Source of the DNA: Bacteroidota bacterium
GTDB taxonomy: Bacteria; Bacteroidota; Bacteroidia; Chitinophagales; LD1
Length of the DNA: 59,197 nucleotides
Assembly: GCA_947478005.1 (NCBI GenBank)
Contig: CANJVG010000009.1
Coordinates: 1 to 59,197, forward strand
Direction of reading: 5' to 3'
Part shown: positions 18,506-33,500 of the stretch, in pieces
Layout of the letters: each line of letters starts with the position of its first letter
Position numbering within the stretch: the stretch's first letter is position 1
Translations under genes and position numbers: made by a program
Notes under the pieces: model-generated
What the model was told of the DNA's origin: nothing
What the model saw: only the letters and a program-made list of their open reading frames with translations
Database searches by the model: none

Positions 18506-21500
18506 ATGAATAGTTACTACACACCCACCAAATCTCAAACATCCAATTCTTCAACTTCCTCTCCATCCATTATTGGCAAGGCCATGAAGTCTTCGTTGTT
18601 GATGGCGCTGATGCTAATGCTTTCGATGGGTAAAACCTGGGCGGTTGATTATCATAAATCAACAACAGCAACTTCTGCATTTAATGCGGGTACAACTTGG
18701 GGAACCACAGCATGTGCTGTGGGTGGTTTGGCCTGGCCAACTACTTCTGCCGACAATGCTTTTATCAATTGTGCAGCTAAGACGACTACCCCATCCGTCA
18801 CTATGGCCTGCGGCAACCTTACCATATCTGCCGGCACTTTGACTATTTCATCGGGCACCTTAACGGTGAATGGAGACCTTTTATTGAATGGAGGTACTCT
18901 AAATATTAATGGAACCGGTGTATTGACGGTGTTGGGTAATCTAACCTTCACGAGCGGCACATTTAGCCATACTGCCGGAACTGTCAATCTTTCGGGTGCG
19001 GCACAAAATGTGGGAGGTGCTATGACTCCATCTTTCTTTAATTTGAATGTGGCGGGTAGCGGTAATAAAACCCTTACGGGAAATGTGACGGTGGCAAATA
19101 TCTTAACCTTCACCAACAATAAACTGAATATAGGCTCCAATACACTATCGGTAAACGGAACGGTGGTAACGATGACAGCAGCCAAGTGTTTTGTAGGTAG
19201 TGCTACTTCCAATCTTACCTTTGGAGGAACAGCAGCCGTAGGTACTGTATTTTTTGACCAGACCAGTGCTGCTACCAGAACTATAGCAACTTACACTTCA
19301 TCCACAGGAACTTCTACACACACAGTAACGCTGGGTAATAAACTGGAAATAGGCACAGCTTGTAATCTTACCGCAGGTACCATAATCCTAAACGGGCAAG
19401 AACTCGTATTGAACGGCACTTTCACGGGTACAAGTACCGCCACGGGGTGTATAACAGCTACCAACACAGCCACTCTAACGATTGGGGGTACGGGTGCCTT
19501 AGGTACTTTATTCTTTACCAACTCTACTCCGGCCCTATCGGTCTTTAATATAAACCGAACAACGAGCGGCACACTAAGCATTGGTGGAACTTCGGGTACC
19601 ACGGCAGTGACTGTTACTACCCTGAATATGACCGCAGGGCAAACAACCCTAGTTGGTGACTTAGTGATGGCTGCCGCTGGCACCATTACCGGTACTCCTT
19701 CTACCAGCAATATGATTGTAACCAGTGCTACTTCGGGTTATTTTGTTCATAACTATGCTACGGGAGCCAGTTCAAAGCTTTATCCTGTAGGTGAGGTTGT
19801 GGGCGTAACTACCGGTGAGTATAACGGATTTACGGTTACTGTTGCTTCAAACACAGTAGCTCGCACGGTAGGTTGGAAAGTAGTAGATGCTGCACTTACC
19901 AGCCCTCCAACCAACTATTTGTCGCGCTACTTCGTGAGCAAGGCTTCGTCAACATCCACTACTTTCACCTGGTCAACCAGCTTACCTTTTAATGGATCAA
20001 CGGGAGACATTAACGGAGCCGAAACCAGCATGTTTGCAGGCTATAATACAGCCTCTACCTATGCCCTTACAAGTATAGGAACGGTCAATACCAGTACGCA
20101 TACGCTTGATATTACGGCAGGTACTTCCACTCAGCTCAATGCCACGGCCATGTATTTCACCGGTGCAGAAATTGCCTGCGCTAGCCCAAGCGGTCCACAA
20201 AGTTTTAACGTAACAACTATCAGCAATACTTCTACCCCTGTAACTATGACAGGTAATGTTGGTTTACAATTTAATACGAATGTCACTGGTGTTATAATAT
20301 TTGCAAACACAAGCAATGTAAATGCTGTACCGGTAACCAGTACAGACTATAACGTAGGCGATGTGTTGCCTTCCGGCTCTATCTGTATATTTAAAGGAGG
20401 CGCCCCTGCCTTGGGTGGCGCCAGCGGGAGTAACTATACTTCTACCTGGTCTTATGACGCCAGCGTAACGGGTGGAACTGATTTATCGCCTAATACTTTT
20501 TACTATTTCAATACCTATTCTTATGCATCGGATGCTACCTGCAATACCAAGTATTCGAGCACCTCAGGTTTTGCCAGCATGGCACCGAATATTAATTTGT
20601 CGGCACCGGGTACTGCAACGGCCTGCAACAACACCGCTAATTCATTTAACCTTGCTTATTCATCCACCAGCGGTTCACCCGACCAGTATAGTCTGATATG
20701 GAATTCGGCTGCAGCGGCTGCCGGTTTTGTAAACGAACCATCGAGCAATGTATCGAACACGCTTTGCGGTGCTAACTTTATCTCGCTTCCGGGCAGCCCT
20801 ATTGTTGTCAGCATTCCGGCAGGTATTGCCCCGGGTACTTACTCAGGATATATCAATCCTAAAAACTCGACCAACGGTTACGATAACTGTACTTACAGTG
20901 GTGCAGGTCTATCCAACTGTCCTTCCTTTACTGTAACTATAACGGCCGGTACTGCGGCTCCTACGGGTACAACACCTCAGGCGGCATGTCCGGGCTATAC
21001 AGTATCTAATTTAGTAGCTACGGGTACAGCTATCCAATGGTATGCAGCCGCTACGGGTGGCAGTCCATTAGCAGGTTCTACTGCTTTGGTATCAGGCAAT
21101 CACTATTATGCATCACAAACGGTTGGTGGTTGCGAAAGCAGCGCCAGACTGGATGTAACAGTTGTAGCTCCATTATCAGGTACCGTTACAGTAGGCTCAG
21201 GAGGTACTTATAATACTTTATCAGAGGCAGGTGCAGGAGGTTTATTTCAGGCTATCAATACCTTGGGGCTTGGCGGAAACTTAACCGTAAACATGCTTAG
21301 CAGCACTACCGAAACAGGTGCGGTGGCACTAAATGCCTGGACAAATTTTTGTGGTGGACCATGGACCGTAAATATTCGTCCGGATGCAACCGTATCCAGC
21401 ACTATTACTGCCTCATCTACCGTAACACCGATTACCTTAAACGGGGTTACCGGTCTTACCATGGATGGTGTGCCGGCAGGATCATCTGGCAGCAACGTAA

Positions 21501-24500
21501 TAGCTGACAGCAAGTGGATAATTAAGAGTACTTCTACTACTTTACCTACTATAATATTTACGAAGTCATCAGCCAATGTGGGTTGCACAGCCAATACCCT
21601 AAAGTATCTTCAAATTCAGGGTCAAAACATTACTAAAGGTCAGGTAGTGGGCGATTTGGCCGGGGTGGTTAATTTTTCAGGAACACCTACCGCTACCAAT
21701 GGCAATACAAGCAATATCATTACTTACTGTGCCATTGGCGACAACGGAGCGGGAACTCCGGCTAACTGTATCTACTCTTTCGGTAGCTCAACAGCCAGCA
21801 TGGGCAATGACAATAACCAGGTAACCAATTGCAACATTTACAACTTCTGGCAGCCTGCTACTATTACCAATGGTTTGAACGGTATCAACTTGCAAAACTA
21901 TAATGCGGGATGGACCATTTCGGATAATAGTTTTTATCAAACTGCTTCGAGAACAGCCACCGCTAATAATACTACCTCAGCAATTCTTGTAAACAATTCT
22001 GTGTCGGGTACAGGGTTTACCATCAGCAATAACTACATAGGTGGTGGAGCTGCAGGAGCTACCGGCAGTGCCTGGACCATAACCGGTAATTTCGTCAATG
22101 CGTTCACAGGTATTAATGTAACTCAATTAACCAGCGGAACCAGTACAGCATCGGGCAATGTTATAACCAATATATCCTGGTTATGTGCCAATACATCGGC
22201 TGTATTGCCGGGTATTTTCACCGGTATTTTTGCAAACAGCAATGGTACATTGAATATTACCGGTAATACCATCGGTGCTACTACCGGCAACGGAAGTATT
22301 ACCATTACAGATGTGACAACCACCGGAGCAAACAGCTACGGTATTGGTCATAATTCTACTTCGGGCTTTGTAAATATTCAAAACAACAATATCGGCTCGA
22401 TTACTTTGCTTGCAAATGCCACTACCATTTCACATAATTTTACCGCGATTCAATATGCGCAGGGTGGAAGTGCGAATGCCCGGACCATTTCGGGTAACCT
22501 TATTGGCAGCACCTCTACTGCAAATAGTATTTATGCCAACTGTGGTTCGTCATCAGTATCTACAGCTCAGAGTGTAATTGGTATTAGCAATGGAGGCGCA
22601 GGAGCCAATGCGGCCAGTATTACCAACAATACCATTGCCAACCTTACAAACAATTTAGGAGGAGCAACAACACTTGCAGGTCTTACATACGGTATTTATG
22701 TAACCTCGGGTGTTAATACCATTACCGGTAACACTGTCAGAAATTTAAGTTCTACATCTATATATACAAACACCAACGGTATTGGTACAGCCGGAATTTA
22801 CTGCGGGGCCACCGCTTCTTCCGGTCAGACTATTGCTCAAAATACGATTCATAGTTTATCTAATACTACTGCTACTGCCAATGCAGTTAACGTTACCGGT
22901 ATTTTTTACTCCGGTCCTGCGTCAGGAACTAATAGTATTAGCAGAAACTTCATTCATAGCTTATCTACCACTTCATCTGCTGCCAGCTTCCTGTCCGGTA
23001 TTGATGTTTCCGGTTCATCGGTTTGTACGGTTGATAACAATATGGTTCGCCAGGGTATCAACGCCAACGGCACTGACCTCACGGGCGGTCATGCTATCAG
23101 AGGTATTTATAAGAACAGTTCAGGAGCCTGCAACATCTATTTCAATAGCGTTTATATTGGTGGTGCATCTGTTACAGGTACTGCAACTACATCTGCCCTG
23201 TATCGGGCAACGAGTGGAACAGGGGATGTTTTCAAAGATAATATACTAGTAAATGCCCGCTCCAATGGGTCCGGAACAGGTAAACACCTTGGCATACTGT
23301 CAGGTGTTGTCACAAATTTAACCAGTGATTACAATTTAATTTTTGTTAGCGGAACCGGTGGTATTGTCGGACAAAATGCGTTAGTGGACTATGCTACTTT
23401 AACCGCCTGGTCGAGTGGCACATCCGTGGATGCCAACAGCGTTAGCGGTGATCCTATGTTCATTAGTCCGGCAGGAGATGCCAGCGCGGTAAATTTACAT
23501 ATCCAACCTTCACCCACCCCTACCCCAATTGAAGGTGCTGGGACTAATATTTCAGCCATAACGGTTGATTTTGATGGTCAAACAAGGGCTTCTTTTTCGC
23601 CTGAAGATATAGGAGCAGATGCTGATAATTTTACAGCAATTGACCTTACCCCTCCTTCAGTAACTTATACCGCAATACCCAGTGCCTGCAATTCGGCCTC
23701 CAGCTATTCTTTTTCATCAGTAACCATTACAGATGCAGGGTCCGGATCTTCGGTAAATACGACCTCAGGCACCATGCCCCGTGTATATTTCAAAAAATCG
23801 GCCGATGCTAATACAGTAGCAGGCTGGCAATATGTGGAAGCAACCGGAACCACCTCCCCTTTCACCTTTAATATTCCATTTTCTTCTGTTGGTGGTGTAG
23901 TTCCCGGTGATGTTATTCAATATTTTGTAGTGGCTCAAGACCAGGGTCCTTTTGTTCCATCTCCAAATGTCGCCATTAATTCAGGCGTTTTTGCGGCCAC
24001 ACCTGCCAGTGTAGCACTTACTTCTGCCGCGTTCCCTATATCCGGCACCATTAAATCGTTTACAATTATGCCTTGTCAGGGCACAGTAACCGTAGGAGTT
24101 GGAGGTAACTACATTGATTTTACATCTGCCAATGGTTTGTTTCAGGCTATCAATGCAACTACTGTTACAGGCAATTTAACGGTTAATGTAGTATCAAACA
24201 TTACCACCGAAGATGGAACCAATGCATTGAATCAATTTACATCGCCTTACACACTAACTATTCAGTCAAGCGCTGCTGCTAACCGCGATATCAGCGGTTC
24301 TTACAACGGCTCAGCCATTGCCAACAATGGACTTTTCCGTATGAATGGCGCTGACAATGTTACGTTTAACGGAGGCACAACAACAAACCGTTATCTTACT
24401 TTCAGAAATACCAATACGGGTGCCTTTGCTTCTACCTTTAATTTTATAAACGATGCGACTTCTAATACACTAAACAACTGTATTATAGAAGGAGGAAGTG

Positions 24501-27500
24501 CAACCACAACTATTGGTACTATCTATTTTGGTACCGGTACAGTAGGTAATACGGGAAACACCATAGACAAATGTGACATTCGCGATTTGACAACTACTAC
24601 GGCAACACCTGCCAATGCGATTTACTCTGCTGGGTCATCAACCACCGTTACCAATATTGCTTCAATCACTAATTGCAATATTTTTAATTACTACGCTGCA
24701 GCCGCAGCTTCAAATGGTATCATCCTTGCATCAAACAGTACGGGTTGGACTATAAGCTCAAACAAATTCTATCAGACAAGTACAAGAACAGCTACTGCGG
24801 GTGCAATTCATCGGGCGATTAACATCATTACAGCCTCGGGTGGCGGGTATACCATTAACAATAACACGATAGGTTTTGGCCTATCAGATGCTACTGGAAC
24901 TACCACCTATACCGGAGCATTTGCAAACCGCTTTATAGGAATTGAACTAACCGGTTCTGCGGTATCTAATATACAAGGGAACACTATTGCGGGTATTACC
25001 CTCAGCACTACCAGTGGAGCAACAACGGCACCCGGTATTTTTTCGGGTATCAGTGTATTGGCAGGTGCTGCTAATATTGGAAACACCGCTGCCAATAATA
25101 TTGGAACATCTGCAGGCAATGGTGGAATTTCCATTACCGCTACTACTTCTCTTGCATATATAGCAGGTATTACCTCAAACGCGGCATCTACTATTAATGT
25201 AGATATTGAGAACAATAATATAGGGTATATCACCACGGGTGGTACAGCGGCTATAGGCTATACCTTCTATGGTATTCACACAGCGGGTGCAGGTAACTAT
25301 ATTGTATCGGGTAATAATATCGGGAACTCATCAACAGATGCTATACGCATAGGTACCAGTGGAACTACTACCACGGGTGTATGTACAGCTGCGGGTATTT
25401 TTGCCAATAACAGCGGTTCGTTGACCGCATCCAGCAATGTATTGAACAACATAACTGAGTATGCTCCTAATGCGACCTCATATATATATGGTATTAACGC
25501 GCCATTGGCTACTTCCTTAACCTTGTCGCTTAATTCCATAACCAATCTAAAAACCACCTCTACCAATTCGGCAGCTTATGCCATGATTGGATTGTATAGT
25601 ATAGCTCCTGCAACTAATCAATTGATTGAAAGAAATACCATTGCGACTTTAACAGCCAATGGTAGCGCCAACCTGGCAAGTGTTTACTTTGGCAATACCG
25701 CATCAAGCGGAAATTTCAGAAGAAACAAAGTAGGCGATTTAATCAGCACCGCAACTTTGCCGGGGCTGCAGGCCGTAGTTATTGCAGCCTCGAGTGCCAG
25801 TGGCTGGACGATGTCCAACAACATGATTTCTGTTACCAATGCCGGCAATGCAGTGAGTGGCTCAGTTTACGGATTTTATGATAATGCAGCAACCGGTGCT
25901 GTATGTAACTATTACTATAACAGCGTTTATGTAGGCGGTGTTACCAACTGCCCTACCTGCGGAACAAATGCTTCGTTCTGTTATGTTCGGGTAAACTCTC
26001 CGACTGTTACTTTAAAGAATAATATTTTTGTAAATGACCGTGTAGGTTCGGGTGGTACCCCCGGCTATCACTATGCCATCGGCAACGCTTCAACTACACC
26101 AGCAACGGGCTGGTCGGTTTCTGCTTCTGACAACAATGTTTTAAATAGTACCACCGGTTCAATTGGAGGCTGGAATACCACGCTGAACATGAATTTTGCT
26201 ACCTGGAAATCGACCTCAGGTGGCGACACGAAGAGTCTTTCAGGCATACCTGTAACCTTTACAAGTACAGCAACTGCCAATTTGAAATTAAATATGGGAA
26301 CTACTCCGACCAGTATCGAATCAGGCGCGGTTGATGTAGGAATTAGTCTTGACCAGGAAGGTGATGCACGTCCGGGACCTACAGGTTCGGTAAACGGAGG
26401 CGGAAGCTTGCCGGATATCGGAGCCGATGAGTTTGATGGGGTAAAACTGGATGTATTTGCACCGGTGATTACTTACACACCGGTAAGTGCAGGTTGTGCT
26501 TACGACTATGTAGTTTCGGCTATCATTACCGATGCTACGGGTGTACCTACCAGCGGCAGCACACGACCAACTATTTATTACAAGAAATCGACTGATACCT
26601 GGGGTGTTAGTTCTTATTCTGGACAAGGTACATTGGCCTCAGGCACAGCTACCAACGGCACCTGGAATTTTACCATCGTAGCCTCTAACATGAGTTTGGC
26701 GGGAGGAGAAACAGTACAATACTTTATTGCAGCACAGGATGCTGTAACTCCTACTCCAAACATAGCAGCTAATCCATCGGCCGGTTTTAGTGCCACCGAT
26801 GTAAATACGATTATAACTTATCCTACTACACCTAACTCATACACCGTTAATCCAACATTGGCTGCCGGTACCTACACCGTTGGCTCAGGTGGTAACTACG
26901 CTACCTTAACCGCAGCTGTTGCAGCTTACAACGCAAGTTGTTTAGGAGGTCCGGTTGTATTTAGTTTAATAAATACGGGAGCTTCTGCTTATACCACAGG
27001 TACAGGCGAAACATTCCCAATCAAAATAAACTACAACGTAAGTGCCAGTTCAGTAAATACACTTACTATAAAACCTGCGGCTACCAAAACTCCAACCATA
27101 AGCGGAACGAGCGGTACAACTGCAGGTAATAACGGCCTTATTATTTTCAATGGCTGTACTTATGTAACATTGGATGGATCTAACGGTGCAAGTTCAAACG
27201 CTGTATGCCCGGCTTCGGCAGCTACCCGCGACCTTACCATTGTAAATACCAATCCAACTTTCACCTCTACGAATGCAATGGCTGTTATCTGGCTTCAAAA
27301 CAATGGAACTACAAGCAGTGCAACATATAATACGGTGCAGAACTGCGTAGTTAACTTTACGGGTGCTGGAGCAGGTAGCGGTATCGGAATCGGTGGAAAT
27401 ACAGGTACCTATTATTCGCTAATGTATGGCAACGGCAACAACTACAACTCTATCATTAATAACAGCGTGGCCAATACAAGTGGCGCTGCACAGGGTTATG

Positions 27501-30500
27501 GTATAATAGTGCAAGGAGGTAGTGCCACTACTAAAGATGTAGGCAACGTGATTAATCAAAACATAGTTGGTTATTCATCCGCTGCGGCACAAACCAGCTA
27601 TTTATCAAATGGTGGTATAGTGGCGGGCTGGCAAGATAATCTAACTGTTTCGGGAAATACCGTGAACGGTGTTTATAGCTCCAGCTATAACGCTTGCGGT
27701 ATAGGTCTCGGCATAGTTTATACAGGAGGATTAAGTGCGGGTTTAGTTGGTCTGGACAACGCTACTTATTCAGGAAACGAAGTTACCAATGCTACAATAA
27801 CCAATAATAAGATTGGTCTGGTTGGATGTCCTGGAAGTGGTTTTACGCGGTCAGCTGCAGGTATCATTATAGCTACAGTAAGTACCGGAACAGGCACAAC
27901 TACCATCGCTAATAATAGCATATCGGGTGTATATGGAGGCGGAGGAACAACAGCTATTACAGCCGGTTTATTTCTAGGTGGCGGAAATGGCACTACTAAG
28001 GTGTATAACAATACTGTAAACATGGCCAGCGTATTTTATACATCCCCTGCTACCAATACCCCTTTAGTTTCTTTGGCAGTAGGAGGGTCTAATCCGGTAT
28101 TAGATATCAGAAACAATATTTTCAGCACCAATGTTACCGGCACTAGCATTAACTATTGGTTGGGTTGTATGGCCTTTGCATATACGACTCTTACGAATCT
28201 AACAATGAATTATAATGATGTAATAGTTACGGGAAGCAATTCAGGCTTAGCACAAACAGGTGGTTTAGGAACTAGTGGTACGAACTATTCAACATTTGCA
28301 AACTGGCAGGCAACAGGTAAAGATGCAAATTCAAAGAACGTGGCGCCTACCTTTACTTCTTCTACCGATTTGCACTTAACCAGCGTATCGGGTAATCTTA
28401 CTAGTTTTGGAGGAACAGGAACTCCGATTGCTACTGTTACTACCGATTTTGATTGCCAAACCAGAGATGCGGTTATACCGGATTTAGGATTTGATGAGTT
28501 TGCTGCTAAAAACGATGCGGGTATTACAGCTGTTTCAACGAGTTGTTCAGGTCTTCAGACAGTAACCGCTACTATCAAGAACTTCAGTTCGAGCCTTACC
28601 TTAAATACTGTGGATGTTACCTGGTCGGTAGATGCTGTTGGTCAGGGCACAGTTAGTTTTAGCGGATTAAGCTTAGCACCGGGTGCATCTGTGGTTCAAA
28701 CTTTAGGAACCTATACCTTCTCTGCAGGTTCGCATACCGTGGTTGCAGCTACCAGCGTGCCAAATGCTGTAGCCGATGCTAACCCGGCTAATGATTCTTA
28801 TACTCAAACAGGTTATGCGGGTTTACCATCTACCGTTTATGTTGGTACAGGAGCAGGCACCCCTGCTTTCTCTGATTTCAACACCTTGTTTGGTGTAATC
28901 AACGGTAGCGGCTTAACAGCCGACCTTACGGTCTTGGTTCAAAGTTCAGTAACTGAACCTAGTACTCCTACCTTCTTAAAGGAGACAACGGCATGTAGCG
29001 GAGGTCCTTACCATATCTACATTCAACCGGCCACTGCCACTACTTATACTATCAGCGGTAGCACCGGAAGTTCAACATATCCGGGTATGATTGGATTTGA
29101 CGGAGCTTCATTAGTAAGCATCGATGGTCAGTTCAGCTCAGATGGAAATAAATGGTTGACCTTTAGAAATACGAACAATATTTATCCGGCTGTTACTTTC
29201 ATCAATGGTTCTAATAATATTTCGGTTGCTTACAGCACTATCGAAAGCAATAACAATACAACCTATGTATCGGGCTCGTTGACCAACAAACCGGGAACTG
29301 TGTTCTTTGGAAATGCATCGGCCAGTGTAGGAAACAACAACATCAGTATCAATCACAATGATATACGCGACAGAAGCGATGCCACCGGAGTTCCGGCCAA
29401 CGGCATTTTCTCGCTTAACTCGGTTGCTTCTATTTACAACAACACGAACACAATTACAGATAACAACTTCTATAACTTCTTCCAGTGTGGTGTTTATATT
29501 GCACCAACAGGTAACGGAGCTTCATGGAATATTTCGAACAACAAATTTTATAACCCATCTAACTTAGCTTCTTATGAAGCTTCGGTACCTCAGCAAATAG
29601 CTATCTATGTTTCAGCGGGTTCTACCTGTCACTCTAACACTATCAGTGGAAACACGATAGGCGGAAGTACCTCCAGCAATAGCGGTACCTGGCTTAACAG
29701 TTTGTCGGCTATTGACTTCGAAGCTATTCGTCTAGATATAGGAGGAACCAGCGGTCAGACAACTACCGTAAACAGCAACGTTATTAAAAACATCAGCTTA
29801 ACCGGAACAGGCCTTTCAGGTTTTATAGGTATAAGAGTAAAGAATGGTTTGGTAGATATCACCGGCAATACAATTGGCGATTTAAGTGCCACTTTTGCCA
29901 GTCCGAGCATCCAATGTAATGGTAACGGAACCAATGGAACCGGTGACAATAACAATACCTTCATTTATGGTATCTGGAATTACAGCACCAGTGCTTCGAC
30001 TATCAGCGGCAACACAGTGGCGGGTATCAGAGGGGGCAGTTCGGGCACTTCCGGTGGATGGTCTTATGTGACAGGTATCCGCAGAGGAGCCAAAGAGTTC
30101 GGCTCGAATGCATTGGTTCAATATGCAGGACAATCGACTATCAACAATAACACGGTAGCCAATCTTTTCTCTAACTCACTATTATCGGCTAACTTCATTA
30201 GCGGAGTGAACATTGACTTAGTTTGGCCGGGAGCTTTAACGGGAATTGCAGTGGCTTCTAACTATGCTTCGGATAACTCTGTTCGTGACAATAACGTGAA
30301 TAATTTAACGGCCTATGGCAATTGGAACAGATGGGTGAAAGTAATGGGTATTGCCGCGAACGGGGACCCTTCTTCACCGGTTGACAATGGTTCTATTTAC
30401 AATAACCAAATCAGCAAATTATCGAACTATAACGGAGGTCTTGCCTGGACACCGCAAATAGCAGGTATTGAATTGGGATATCTGAACTCAACCAACACCT

Positions 30501-33500
30501 TCACAGTTTACAATAACATGATTGGCCTTTACCCGAACAATTCGGATGCAGGTTCCAACAGTTCTTATAACGATATGGATTTGTATGGTATCCTGGATGA
30601 TGCCGATGCCAGCCATAGCAATACCAATAAGTATTACAACAACACGGTTTATCTGGCGGGTGCCAATCTATCGGGCGGTGTGGCTAAAGACTATGCCTAC
30701 TTCCGTTGTGGAGGAGGAGATGGTTCGGTAAATGGAGGTACCACTTATCTGAAAAACAATATCCTTATCAACAACAGAACTGGAGGTGGAACACACTATG
30801 CCATCGGAAACCAGGGCTCGAGTCCTTCCGTTGGATTCAGCGCTGCCAATATTGATTACAACTTCTTCTCGACTTTAAATACTGCTACAGTTGGTAACAA
30901 ACAGGTAGGTGCTATTGGTTCAGCTACCAGTACCGATTACTCCTTTACCGGATGGCAGAGTCAGTTTAGTACCGATGCAAACAGTTTGTATGCGCAAGCC
31001 ACTACAGGTACATCGAATTATAGCACTAACCCGGCAACTGCTACCGTAAACCCTACAGCGGGCAATTTATTTGTAGACCCTACAGATATTACCACTTCAG
31101 GAAGTTTCCTTCATGCATCTATTACCGATTTAGTAAGCTATCAGTTTATAAGCGATAATGGGGTGGATTTAAGCGCAGCAGGAGTAACTGCCGACATAGA
31201 TGGAGGCTCACGCTCTGCAACACCTGATAAAGGGGCCGATGAGTTTGTAGCAACTCCACCGGCTAACACCATAGCCTTGACGACAGTTTCATTTGGGCCT
31301 TTCTGCAATAGTTCATCAACAAATAACATCAGTTTAAATTACACCACTACCGGTACTGTAACCAGTCCTTTCATAGAACTTTCTAACAATAGTGGAAGTT
31401 TTGCGAGTGGCACCACCAATCTTGGTGGTACAGTAACCCCTGGTTCTCCAAACAACATCGCGGTTAATTTACCTTCAGCTCTGGCTGCCGGAACTTACCG
31501 TGTCAGAATTGTAAGCACGGATGCAATACCGGTTATCAGCAATGACAACGGAAGTTTGATAACTGTAACTGCATTACCTACAGCAAGCATTTCTTATGCA
31601 GGTACTCCTTTCTGTACATCTTTAGCAACGGGTCAATCTGTTACCTTATCGGGTTCAGGAGGAAGTTTCCCTGCTGTTAGTGGATTAACCATAAATAGCG
31701 GAACCGGAGCCATAACTCCTTCTACCAGTACTCCGGGTGGACCATACACAGTAAACTATGTAATCCCTGCATCAGGTGGTTGTGCGCAAGTAACTGCCAA
31801 CACAACAGTTACTATTACTGCCCTACCTACTGCTACGATTTCTTACTCTGGAACTCCTTTCTGCTCTACCAGCGGTTCCCAAAGTGTAACACTTTCCGGT
31901 TCGGGAGGTTCGTTTCCCGCAGTAAGTGGTTTGACACTAAACAGCAGCACAGGAGCTATTACTCCTTCTACCAGTACTCCTGGTGGGCCATACACAGTGA
32001 ATTACGTAATACCTACTTCAGGTGGTTGTGCACAGGTAACAGCGTCCACTTCTGTAACTATCAATCCTGCTCCTGCTGCGGTTACATTCACTTCAGCCAC
32101 ATCAACCAATAATAATCTTACACCTTGTCTTGTTGCAAATAACTATACCATCAATGCACAAGCCGGCTACACTTATAGCTGGTCTGTTCCATCGGGTTGG
32201 AGCGCAGTAAGCGGGGGTACAACTACGCAAATTACAGTTACACCAAGTTTGGCGGCCGGTAATGTAACAGCATCGGTATCAATTGCAGGCTGCACAGCTT
32301 CTTCGGCAAGTCTTTCGGTAACTCCTGTTACGGTACCTTCTGCTCCGGTAGCCAATCCGGTGTTGGGTGTGGGTACTTCGCCTCAAACAACGGGAATTGG
32401 AACCACCAACTTTACAGCCAACTGGGCTACCGTTAGTGGTGCTACCGGATATAACTTAGATGTTTCTACGAGCAGTACATTTAGCACTAGCGCTGCGGCT
32501 ATAACAGAAGGCTTTGAAGGTGTTACTTTCCCACCAACAGGCTGGGCAAATGTAAGTTGGGTGCGTAGTACTACAGCTGGTGATTTCGTTAACGGAGCAG
32601 CAGGGGCAACAGCTACTTCAAATACCGGTACATTAACCACACCGGTAGTAGCTAACCCTACCAACATGACCTTCTATTTAGGCAGGTCTTCCAATGCAAC
32701 GGCTAAAACATTAACGATTGAGGTTTCGACTACTAGTCAAAGTTCTGGTTTCTCAACGGTTGTTGCCACTTATGACCATAATAATGTTCCTTCCGCAAGC
32801 TATAATCAATACACTGTAGATTTATCTGCTTTTACATCTAACTCAACCGTTTATATTCGTTTCAATAAGAGCTCCTCTACCACTTCCCCTTGGAGATTAG
32901 ATGACGTGGTCATAAACAGTTCTACGCCATCCTATGTTTCAGGCTATCAGGACCTATCGGTTTCGGGAACCAGTCAATCGGTTACAGGACTTTCAACAGG
33001 AACTACCTACTATTATCGCTTGCGCGCTTCAAATGCCTGCGGAACAAGTGGCAATTCCAATGTAGTTTCTGCAACTACTCGTTCATTAACAGCCACTGCA
33101 TTATCGTCTTTTGGTACCCGTTGTTTTGGAAGCAGTACCGATCTTAGTTTCAATTTATCAGGAACAGGGCTTGACGGAACTGATGTTACTATTGGGCCTT
33201 TATCTGGATTCCAATTCTCCGCTAATGGTGGTGCATTTGGTTCTACTGCTACTTATAGCGGTTATGCAACTTCGTTTACCAACATTCCTATCACAGTTCG
33301 CTTTTTGCCAACTGGTTCTGGTTTAGTTTCTTTCAACGGAAACATTCCGGCATCGGGTGGGGGAGCTACTTCTATCAACATTGCAGCAACTGCTTCGGGC
33401 ACCGATGTTCCTGCTCAGCCTACAATTACAGCAGGAAGTTTAACTCCTTGCCCAAGTTCTGTAGGCACCTATAGTGTAGCCAATGTAGCAGGTGTTACTT

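Noticed and set aside
18652-19212. 186-residue minus-strand frame inside the giant gene
   Set aside because: Thr/Val/Pro-rich antisense translation of beta-helix repeats; many similar antisense frames occur along the gene at the same low complexity.
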